Below, piece by piece: positions 33,684 through 39,002 of a stretch of 39,002 nt of DNA; within the stretch, counting starts at the first letter, position 1, and the number at the start of each line of letters is the position of its first letter. The notes beneath the pieces were generated by a model. That model was not told the DNA's origin and searched no databases. It saw nothing but the letters and a program-made list of their open reading frames with translations. The stretch is taken from positions 1 through 39,002 of the forward strand of contig NZ_PDDM01000035.1 in assembly GCF_002914585.1 (NCBI RefSeq). Direction: 5' to 3'. Position numbers and translations under genes: made by a program. Source of the DNA: Pseudanabaena sp. BC1403. GTDB taxonomy: Bacteria; Cyanobacteriota; Cyanobacteriia; Pseudanabaenales; Pseudanabaenaceae.

Positions 33684-33800
33684 CTTTCAAAATCAACGTG
33701 CGATCGCCAAAATCCTAGTTTTAAAATTAAGCTGCGATCGCCAAAATCCTAACTTTCAAAAAACAACTTGCGATCGCTATTTTTGAAATATATATGCGAT
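33665..33800. repeat. HIP1-bearing ~35-bp tandem repeats at the 3' end of the Rpn gene
   Basis: Units begin GCGATCGCC at 33665, 33700 and 33734 and GCGATCGCT at 33770 (spacing 35, 34, 36). The first three continue AAAATCCTA and end in A/T-rich linkers. The first unit forms the end of the Rpn coding region. Confidence 0.8.
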
Positions 33801-33839
33801 GCCCAAACCAAAATATCACCACTAGCATCAATCTTGACA

Positions 33840-34322
33840 TTACCAGCGATCGCAGTCGTCATAATTTTCAGAATATCTTTGATTGGCTGTTTTTGTCTCT
33901 GGAGTGATTAATTCTCCAGTTAGAGAGCAAAACCTACATACGTTTTCACCACGACAACCTTTAATACCTGTGATTAATTCATAGCTAGACACAGTCGCAC
34001 TAACTATATTTACAGTTATATTAAACCTACTCCCATCAGAAGTAGGAGGGATAAATGATGGAAAGACAATTGGAACTGAAGTTTTCTTTTTGAGTTCATC
34101 AATCGAACCTCTGAACCTTGGCTCAATGTATATAGCAAGAACTTTTGCTTCTTCAAAATAATGTGGGCTAGATGAATAATCTACATTACCAGCTTCTTGT
34201 TTTTGATAGATGTGTACTGAGGAAAACATTCTATCTATATTCCATAGTTTCAGATGTCTGTAGTCTGTGAAAGGAAGGTATATAGCTACAAGAATGGGAA
34301 GATAAAAAATATTTGGCATCAA
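33840..34322 (-). CDS. Hypothetical protein with cysteine cluster, possibly secreted
   Basis: A hydrophobic N-terminal stretch (IFYLPILVAIYLPFT) could be a signal or anchor, though charged residues follow rather than a clean cleavage site. The C-terminal part has GCRGENVCRFCSLTGELI, a Cys-x5-Cys-x2-Cys cluster, after VPIVFPSFIPPTSDG. Similar proteins, as I recall, are unannotated cyanobacterial ones. Some of the N-terminal sequence may not be coding. A 103-bp repeat lies 14 bp before the start, so the promoter must be inside or beyond it. Confidence 0.6.
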   Translation of the reverse strand: MMPNIFYLPILVAIYLPFTDYRHLKLWNIDRMFSSVHIYQKQEAGNVDYSSSPHYFEEAKVLAIYIEPRFRGSIDELKKKTSVPIVFPSFIPPTSDGSRFNITVNIVSATVSSYELITGIKGCRGENVCRFCSLTGELITPETKTANQRYSENYDDCDRW

Positions 34323-34335
34323 TTTAGTCTTCCTT

Positions 34336-34438
34336 ATACCAATTCACAAAAGTGTGACAACACTTCTGTGAATTAAAAGCCAAATCCCGTAAGAGTTTTA
34401 AAAACACAAAATGGCTGCGCCACTTTGTGTTTTGGTAT
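34336..34438 (+). repeat. 103-bp three-hairpin repeat, copy F (reference copy)
   Basis: Starts ATACCAATTCAC and ends GTGTTTTGGTAT. Left hairpin 34341-34375 (AATTCACAAAAGTG-TGACAA-CACTTCTGTGAATT in two halves), central hairpin around CCCGTAAGAG, right hairpin AAACACAAAATGGC/GCCACTTTGTGTTT. Terminal ATACCAA/TTGGTAT inverted repeats are perfect. Confidence 0.92.
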
Positions 34439-34707
34439 TAAACGTAATTTAGCTTGGTTAGCCTGTTGAAATACTTCACAGCCATGTCTTTAATTTCTGA
34501 TTGAATAAAGAAATTAAAGACGGCAAGTTGGAGAAATCCTTATTTCAACTATGTATCTATAATCTTGAATCTCCTTCGATTGCCAAAAATTTGAAAAACG
34601 AAAAATTCTGGCACTTTTGCAGTCAATTTGAAGGATTTTATTTTCTTTCTAGTACTTTTTTCTGGTTTCAAAATATGCGATCGCAGTTTTTGCGATCGCA
34701 GAAATCA
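34439..34707. other. AT-rich region downstream of the transposase
   Basis: No convincing gene; the 75-codon frame at 34501-34728 is of low complexity and runs into the transposase 3' end. It has a hairpin at 34486-34521 (13-bp stem GTCTTTAATTTCT, 10-nt loop) and two HIP1 sites 14 bp apart at 34678 and 34692. The right end of the insertion element may be here but I see no boundary. Confidence 0.5.
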
Positions 34708-35937
34708 TTACTTGGTTTCCCGACATAGCTCGTAGAAAAGCATACGGGTAACTTTAAATAAAATCCTGATGATTTTCTGTTTTCCAGAAATCTTGCTTTC
34801 TTTCAAACCTTTGAGCGTCCAGCCGTCATCGTGAACTTTACTTAGTTTCTTGCCTAGCCACGATGTTTCTCGCCTCTCTGGTAGAACTGAGGTTAATGTC
34901 CATGCATAGAGGCTAGCTCTCGTGATGTCAGACCCACCAAGGGCTTTGACCTTTTTATCGCCAGATTGTTTTTCGGTATAGCCTAACCCCAGGAACAACT
35001 GAAAACTTCTAAGCGATCGATGTCTTTTCTGGGATGTGGGTATTCCCTGTTTGTTCACGCCGTCATCATATGTGACCCACGGCTTGCCGTCGAGCAGGAA
35101 GCGATCGAACGGGTAGCACTGGCATAGCAGCAGGGCTTGGTTACGAAGTCCGAAACCAAAGTTTTTGAAGACTTTTAGGTATGGTGCGAACTCATCAGAT
35201 TGCATGAGTAAGGCTAGATCGCGCTCTTTCTGATCGAGTTGTTTTTGAAGCTCACAAATCTTCTTGGCATGTTGTTTGGTGTATTCGCTGATCTCAATGC
35301 CGATCGCACGGGCAACGCTTTTAGCGTGTAGATTCTTGATATAGGCATATTCCCTAATTCCTGCAACGTATCCCCACATAGGCGCGTATCCTAATTTCTG
35401 GGATACGTGTGAGTCCTTCTGTGCAATTTCTGGAAACTCCATTGTTAACCGTTGTCGGCATTGATTAATCAATGAGTTAAGCAGTTTATCGAGTTGCTCA
35501 CATTCAAAGAACCAGTCACGAACCAGTGAGACTTTGCCTGTCTCAAAGTCCAAATATCGCTTGTTACCGTGGATGTCAACAAAGCGCTCATCAAAGTAGG
35601 TTAGAGCTAAGCAAAATGCATCTTCAGGGTCAGTTTTATTCTTAAATCCATAAGCCCCGCGTTGTGCTGCAAGGTCTCCATGACCAATCCAGTAGATCGG
35701 AATCTTGTGAAAGTCTGCGAGATGTTTCCAGAAATTGCTATACCAGATTCCTGTTGGTTCCATGACCACGGCATCAGGTTTGAGGTCAAGTAATCTCTGA
35801 ACGCCGATCGCGTCGGCTTGACATTTGATAATGTCTTTTTTGATATTCTGAAAATGCTTAAGCGGCTGTTCGGGATATTCCGACAGCAAACAGGCTGTGA
35901 CGTTGTTACGACCAACGTCTAGACCGATGATATTCAT
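34708..35937 (-). CDS. IS110-family transposase (DEDD type)
   Basis: A 409-residue recombinase. The RuvC-like N-terminal domain has the four acidic residues Asp7 (IIGLDVG), Glu60 (VVMEPTG), Asp103 and Asp106 (KTDPEDA). A long coiled helix (about 145-245) follows, then the Tnp-type C-terminal domain with GLGYTEKQSGDKK, where Ser325 may be the catalytic serine, and LGGSDITRASLYAW. IS110 elements use a bridge RNA from their non-coding end to pick donor and target DNA. The frame is intact and looks active. No terminal inverted repeats are expected for this family. Confidence 0.9.
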   Translation of the reverse strand: MNIIGLDVGRNNVTACLLSEYPEQPLKHFQNIKKDIIKCQADAIGVQRLLDLKPDAVVMEPTGIWYSNFWKHLADFHKIPIYWIGHGDLAAQRGAYGFKNKTDPEDAFCLALTYFDERFVDIHGNKRYLDFETGKVSLVRDWFFECEQLDKLLNSLINQCRQRLTMEFPEIAQKDSHVSQKLGYAPMWGYVAGIREYAYIKNLHAKSVARAIGIEISEYTKQHAKKICELQKQLDQKERDLALLMQSDEFAPYLKVFKNFGFGLRNQALLLCQCYPFDRFLLDGKPWVTYDDGVNKQGIPTSQKRHRSLRSFQLFLGLGYTEKQSGDKKVKALGGSDITRASLYAWTLTSVLPERRETSWLGKKLSKVHDDGWTLKGLKESKISGKQKIIRILFKVTRMLFYELCRETK

Positions 35938-36148
35938 AGTATGCGAGTGATTATGTGGATATAGACCTAGGAATCACCCAGAAGCGCTTCAGGCTTAATT
36001 CTTTCTGTAGGTTGATAGAGAGTCGGTTTGTGAAAATAATAAGCAGCAAGGCTTTCTTCTATCCATAAACCGTCTCTCTATACCGAGTGCTTTGGACACA
36101 CTCAGCAGGCGGCGCGGTGATTAATCGCCGCGTCCATTGCTGAGTTGT
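35938..36148 (-). ncRNA. Candidate bridge RNA region upstream of the IS110 transposase
   Basis: The non-coding stretch holds three stem-loops: 36100-36145 (outer CTCAGCA/TGCTGAG, inner GCGGCG/CGCCGC), 36015-36081 (a 15-bp stem ATAGAGAGTCGGTTT with one mismatch and a 37-nt loop) and a short one around GAAGCGCTTC (35981-35990). IS110-group elements encode a guide RNA with internal loops exactly here, before the transposase. The RNA itself is inferred. Confidence 0.45.
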
Positions 36149-36811
36149 CTAGTCCTCCCAAACTGTTGGTGTTTCAGGCATCACGAAGTCAGGAGCATGA
36201 ATCAAAACATCACTATTCATGAAGTCTTCAACGCTTAGCTCTTCATCATCAGAGTCCATCAGGTCATAGAATTCTTCTGATGTGCAAGTTACTGTCCATC
36301 CAAGCTCTAAAGTTTTGACCAGATCAGGGTATTTGATGCGATAGCGATCGCAAAATGCACCAATAAATTTCCGTCCGAACTTTTCTAGATTTTCTGGGAT
36401 ATCAAGGGAGACGATCGCAGCTTGCACCATACCCAAGAGCATATAAGCTTCAAGTACTTCAACTTCAAACAGCAATTTAGTATCGCTTTTCAAATCATTA
36501 ACCAGCGCTGTTAAAGAGTGGTCAACCTCTTCTTTCGTAGGACGACGATCGCGCATCCAGTCGGCTGTATCTTGGCTGATTGGTGGATTGTTTAGTGTGG
36601 CAACATATTCACGTACAGCCCTTACATCAATTGGTGTAAGCGGTTTCTCGGAATTGTCTGGAGCAAAAGCATTTTTCATGCGATTGAATACGCCGTCATA
36701 GACATCACTCAATTCGCTTTCGGTGAACTGGAAAGCATCAATCAGATGCAGTAATGAGCTGGAGCGATCGTTAATCAGATACGGTGCGTAATCATCGTTA
36801 GGCATGGTCAT
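36149..36811 (-). CDS. Unknown 220-aa protein, last of four overlapping genes
   Basis: I do not recognise the family. It is acidic (C terminus MDSDDEELSVEDFMNSD) and mostly helical, without membrane segments. It begins MTMPNDDYAP with GGTAG just before the ATG and overlaps the end of the 68-aa gene by 14 nt. The tight overlap with three small genes suggests one transcript and a shared role within the mobile region. No catalytic motif is evident; a structural, anti-repressor or replication-associated role cannot be separated. Confidence 0.7.
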   Translation of the reverse strand: MTMPNDDYAPYLINDRSSSLLHLIDAFQFTESELSDVYDGVFNRMKNAFAPDNSEKPLTPIDVRAVREYVATLNNPPISQDTADWMRDRRPTKEEVDHSLTALVNDLKSDTKLLFEVEVLEAYMLLGMVQAAIVSLDIPENLEKFGRKFIGAFCDRYRIKYPDLVKTLELGWTVTCTSEEFYDLMDSDDEELSVEDFMNSDVLIHAPDFVMPETPTVWED

Positions 36812-37004
36812 CTACCTTATATTTGTAAATATCAAACGAAATGTAACCCTCGTAATTCATACCTGAGTCAATGTTGTAAACATTGGCTAGATAGGTGATC
36901 AGCTCAGACAACTCCATGACAGGAATTTCTAAAGCTTGAATAACTGCGATCGCTGCTAAGACTTTGGGCGGCAAAACTCCAACAGAATCAGGGATTTTAA
37001 TCAC
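36798..37004 (-). CDS. Small unknown protein (68 aa)
   Basis: Begins MIKIPDSVGVLPPKVL and ends IYKYKVDDHA. One amphipathic or hydrophobic helix (AAIAVIQALEIPVMEL) is visible. It overlaps the 72-aa gene by 4 nt (ATGA) and the 220-aa gene by 14 nt, the best evidence that it is translated. No family recognised. Confidence 0.65.
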   Translation of the reverse strand: MIKIPDSVGVLPPKVLAAIAVIQALEIPVMELSELITYLANVYNIDSGMNYEGYISFDIYKYKVDDHA

Positions 37005-37219
37005 GATGCGTGATCTCCTTCACGGTCTTTGCGAAACTCAGTAACCCTAGAACTAGTTTGAAAAACGCGATCGCACTGGTTGAGTAAGGCACTAGCCAGC
37101 GAGATTTTTTGTGCCATAGGCAGGCGCTCGATCCAATCTTCAACATTAGCGGGCATAGGATGAGAGCGAGATGAGTAATAACGGGCAATAGGTTGCATGA
37201 TGGGTTGACCTCTTAACAT
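37001..37219 (-). CDS. Small unknown protein (72 aa)
   Basis: Contains RYYSSRSHPMPANVEDWIERL and ISLASALLNQCDRVFQ, a helical, slightly basic protein. Starts at ATG 37219 (overlapping the zinc-ribbon stop, ATGTTAA) or at the ATG seven codons later. It overlaps the next gene by 4 nt. No family recognised; the four-gene overlap supports real coding. Confidence 0.65.
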   Translation of the reverse strand: MLRGQPIMQPIARYYSSRSHPMPANVEDWIERLPMAQKISLASALLNQCDRVFQTSSRVTEFRKDREGDHAS

Positions 37220-37383
37220 TTTGGTTTCCTGAATCTTTTGGACATGGGACAGGTTGTAAAGTGTGGTCTTAGGTCAGTGTCTAAAGGTATCCACTTTCCT
37301 TTTTTAGTCCGTGCCCAAAAGATTCGGGCACGGCAACCAGCACAGAAAGAGCCTTGAGAGTTAGGCGGTATTTCGTAAGGCAT
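37213..37383 (-). CDS. Zinc-ribbon protein of 56 aa, below usual ORF size
   Basis: On the minus strand an ATG at 37383 gives MPYEIPPNSQGSFCAGCRAR, then IFWARTKKGKWIPLD and HFTTCPMSKRFRKPKC. The CxxC motif, WARTKKGK and HFTTCP are typical of small zinc-binding proteins linked to phage and mobile DNA in cyanobacteria. The same frame is open upstream to 37485 and encodes more cysteines (CRTH and FCATCF), but has no start codon there; a longer, broken or unusually started protein is possible. It overlaps the next gene by 7 nt. Confidence 0.7.
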   Translation of the reverse strand: MPYEIPPNSQGSFCAGCRARIFWARTKKGKWIPLDTDLRPHFTTCPMSKRFRKPKC

Positions 37384-37616
37384 ATAGTTTTTAGGTTTGT
37401 GAGCGAAACAAGTCGCACAAAAATCACGACTACCTAATTGATAGGGAATCTCTAGATCGTGATATATATGAGTGCGACAATTGGCTTAATACGAACGGGG
37501 GCGGCGCTTGACTATGTTCATAGTTGAGCGCCGCTTTTCGTTAGTTGGTTCAACTATAAAGCGCTTTATACAAAATAGCAAGCTCTTTATATTCAATATA
37601 AAATGGTTTATAATAA
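37384..37616. promoter_or_regulatory. Divergent control region with palindromes
   Basis: It lies between the minus-strand small-gene cassette and the plus-strand XRE gene. It contains the hairpin 37501-37534 (GCGGCGCT stem, loop GTTC, then TTTT), the perfect 16-bp palindrome TATAAAGCGCTTTATA at 37555-37570 and TTTATATT-C-AATATAAA at 37586-37602. TATAAT occurs at 37609-37614. The two AT-rich palindromes are likely operators for the adjacent XRE protein. Confidence 0.6.
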
Positions 37617-37862
37617 ATGAGTCAAAAATCAGTTTCACCAATAGCAGGACTTATGGCATTAAGGGGCATTACGCAAAAAGATATTGCTGAAGCTCTTGAA
37701 GTATCAGAGCAAACAGTAAGTAATTGGATGACTGGTAGGACTATCGCTAAATTAACTTTCGGAGATTGGAGAAAGCTTGCAAAAGTACTTGATTGTGAAT
37801 TAGAAAATTTACCTGATTCACTTTCCCCAATTGAAATTGAAAAGTCACGAAACCAAAGCTAA
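37617..37862 (+). CDS. XRE-family helix-turn-helix regulator (81 aa)
   Basis: The HTH spans about residues 18-41: ITQKDIAEALEVSEQTVSNW. It resembles phage or integrative-element repressors. A TATAAT box is 2 bp from the ATG, implying that either the promoter is further upstream or the mRNA starts very near the codon. Two palindromes just upstream suggest autoregulation and control of the divergent cassette. Confidence 0.85.
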   Translation: MSQKSVSPIAGLMALRGITQKDIAEALEVSEQTVSNWMTGRTIAKLTFGDWRKLAKVLDCELENLPDSLSPIEIEKSRNQS

Positions 37863-37886
37863 AGCGCAGTGCGATCACAAAAACTA

Positions 37887-37903
37887 GCGGCGCATCGCGC
37901 CGC
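37887..37903. repeat. Short GC palindrome before the 174-aa gene
   Basis: GCGGCGC-ATC-GCGCCGC, the same core as the palindrome at 189-243 but without long arms. Confidence 0.75.
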
Positions 37904-37914
37904 CATGAAAAAGT

Positions 37915-38439
37915 ATGGAAACCTTACAGCTAAGTGTTTTAGACTTACCGCCCCAAAATGTCCTAGAAATATTGCCACGATTTAAAATTGCTATTGGGAC
38001 CAAGGACGAAAAAGCGATCGCCCAACTTGCCGAGGTAATTGGGGAAATTCGGCTTGACCAGTTCTCAGAAGAACTGGCAGGAAATGGCAAAAGCGATCGG
38101 CAGACACAGGCAGTTTTACCCCTAGAAATAGAGATATGCGATCGGGCAGCCGCCCAAGACATCGATGTCAAATTTCTGGAAAACCCTAGCAATCTCGATA
38201 GTTTTCCAGAAATTTCTACCTCGAGGAAAACTCATGGCTATATCGAGCATTACTTTGTCATAGGCAAGAATAAAAGATGTTATTGGTACAAACGTTACGT
38301 GTATCAGGACATTTCTGGAAAACTGCGACACCACCACATACCCAAAAAACAGACCGAGGCGATCGCAGCAATGTGGGCCGGGGGAGCAAGTGCAAAGGAA
38401 ATTTGCACCGCCCTTGGCAAAAAATATCAATCAAAGTAA
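37915..38439 (+). CDS. Unknown 174-aa protein of the mobile region
   Basis: The C-terminal half has GYIEHYFVIGKNKRCYWYKRYVY and GKLRHHHIPKK followed by a helix-turn-helix-like AMWAGGASAKEICTALGK; the middle is acidic. Proteins with a YxxxYVY...GKxRxxHI pattern are found beside recombinases in cyanobacterial accessory regions, by my recollection; the role is unknown. It follows the XRE gene by 52 bp and its stop overlaps the convergent recombinase gene by 9 nt. Confidence 0.65.
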   Translation: METLQLSVLDLPPQNVLEILPRFKIAIGTKDEKAIAQLAEVIGEIRLDQFSEELAGNGKSDRQTQAVLPLEIEICDRAAAQDIDVKFLENPSNLDSFPEISTSRKTHGYIEHYFVIGKNKRCYWYKRYVYQDISGKLRHHHIPKKQTEAIAAMWAGGASAKEICTALGKKYQSK

Positions 38440-39002
38440 AGCGATCGCGGCAACTTTGCGATCATCGGACACCTCAATATATCTCTGCAAACTTTTCAAA
38501 TCAGAGTGGCCGGTAATTGCTTGCAAAGTTTTGATATCGACCCCGCGATCGTAATAAAGCACCGTGATAAATGATCGTCTGGTTGAATGTGAACTAATTC
38601 CCCGATGCCCCAGACCAGCACGAACCACCGCAGCGCGAAGCCATTTATCACATGCCGAAAAAGAGATATGCTTTGCAGCCCCAAACCCCGACGAGAATAA
38701 ATAGCCCGATGGATTTGGCTTGTAAGCGTGTAGCAACCGATCTAACTCAGGATGCACAGGACATTGACGAGTTTCTTGCTTGCCCGACGGCGAAGCCTTA
38801 CGAGTATGTTTCTGGAAAGTAATTTCGGTTCGAGGAACCGAGGCGATCGCATCCTGATAAACATCACTAACTTTCAGTTGGCAAATTGCCCCCCAACGTT
38901 CCCCCGTATATCGGGCAATATCCCAAAGTAACAAGTGATGTTTGGAAATTATCGATCGACGAATGCGATCGCAATCAGACGCGGACAAAATTTCTGCTTG
39001 AC
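38431..39002 (-). CDS. Tyrosine recombinase/integrase, C-terminal catalytic part, cut by window edge
   Basis: The frame stays open to the window end, reading QAEILSASDCDRIRR before the nominal start, so the N terminus lies outside. The catalytic set is visible: Arg in RYTGERWGAI, a Lys near FQKHTRKA, HSTRRS (His-x2-Arg), GHSDLKSL (His) and Tyr in LQRYIEV. Phage and integrative-element integrases have this form. It is convergent with the 174-aa gene. An attachment site was not found in the window. Confidence 0.88.
   Translation of the reverse strand, partial: QAEILSASDCDRIRRSIISKHHLLLWDIARYTGERWGAICQLKVSDVYQDAIASVPRTEITFQKHTRKASPSGKQETRQCPVHPELDRLLHAYKPNPSGYLFSSGFGAAKHISFSACDKWLRAAVVRAGLGHRGISSHSTRRSFITVLYYDRGVDIKTLQAITGHSDLKSLQRYIEVSDDRKVAAIALL

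Larger units (their letters stand above)
34708..36148 (-). mobile_element. IS110-type insertion element, boundaries uncertain
   Basis: The transposase gene plus its 211-bp upstream non-coding region. The left limit is taken as the stop of the preceding gene and the right limit as the transposase stop; the true ends cannot be read because the family lacks inverted repeats and target duplications. Confidence 0.5.

Noticed and set aside
33665-33800. CRISPR-like or coding continuation after the Rpn gene
   Set aside because: Units of 34-36 bp are nearly contiguous with no spacers; after the stop no long frame continues.
34501-34728. A 75-codon frame overlapping the transposase end
   Set aside because: Low-complexity, aromatic-rich, no known motif, and it ends within the transposase 3' end.
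36013-36082. Terminal inverted repeats of the IS110 element
   Set aside because: The arms enclose only a 37-nt loop upstream of the transposase, not the gene, and the family lacks terminal inverted repeats; an RNA stem is a better explanation.

Overview
The window is a piece of a cyanobacterial chromosome. The evidence is a dense scatter of the HIP1 octamer GCGATCGC, an RpaA-type response regulator, a solanesyl-diphosphate-synthase-like enzyme, the carotenoid desaturase CrtD, a tig-clpP-clpX cluster, cyanobacterial GlgA and an extended pyruvate kinase. The AT-leaning composition and the long intergenic palindromes suggest a Pseudanabaena-like organism, but the genus is a guess.

Layout. 1-8 kb: a MocR regulator with operator-like repeats, two SDR-type reductases, Uma2-family nuclease genes with a duplicated tail remnant, and a decayed Rhs fragment next to a possible immunity protein. 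8-13 kb: glycogen synthase (glgA), a tandem array of hairpin units, an inverse-autotransporter-like surface protein and rpaA. 13-19 kb: prenyl diphosphate synthase, a second Uma2 gene, then clpX, clpP and tig. 19-25 kb: an FHA protein, a ThiO/DadA-like oxidase, a HigBA-like toxin-antitoxin pair, crtD, an OmpR-type regulator lacking its phospho-acceptor Asp, a NUDIX hydrolase, tRNA-Glu(UUC) and dapB. 25-33 kb: small unknown genes, a cupin, rpmB, tyrA, a low-molecular-weight phosphatase, yqhD-like alcohol dehydrogenase and pyruvate kinase. 33-39 kb: accessory DNA with an Rpn-type nuclease gene, an IS110-family transposase with a structured upstream non-coding region, four overlapping small genes (one a 56-residue zinc-ribbon gene), a divergent XRE regulator, an unknown 174-residue protein and a tyrosine recombinase running off the window edge.

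Three kinds of unusual intergenic structure stand out. First, a 103-bp three-hairpin repeat with short terminal inverted repeats occurs five times, in both orientations, plus one half copy. Second, about twenty long, near-perfect palindromes have similar GC-rich cores and tiny loops, but their arms differ at each locus and often run into the stop codons of neighbouring genes. Third, HIP1-bearing tandem units lie upstream of glgA and around the Rpn gene. Some palindromes are plausible terminators; others lie between divergent genes, where no transcript ends.

The most system-like stretch is 34.7-39 kb. Its recombinase, XRE regulator, palindromic control region, coupled small genes and IS110-type transposase with a possible bridge RNA look like a small integrative element whose ends are not visible here.
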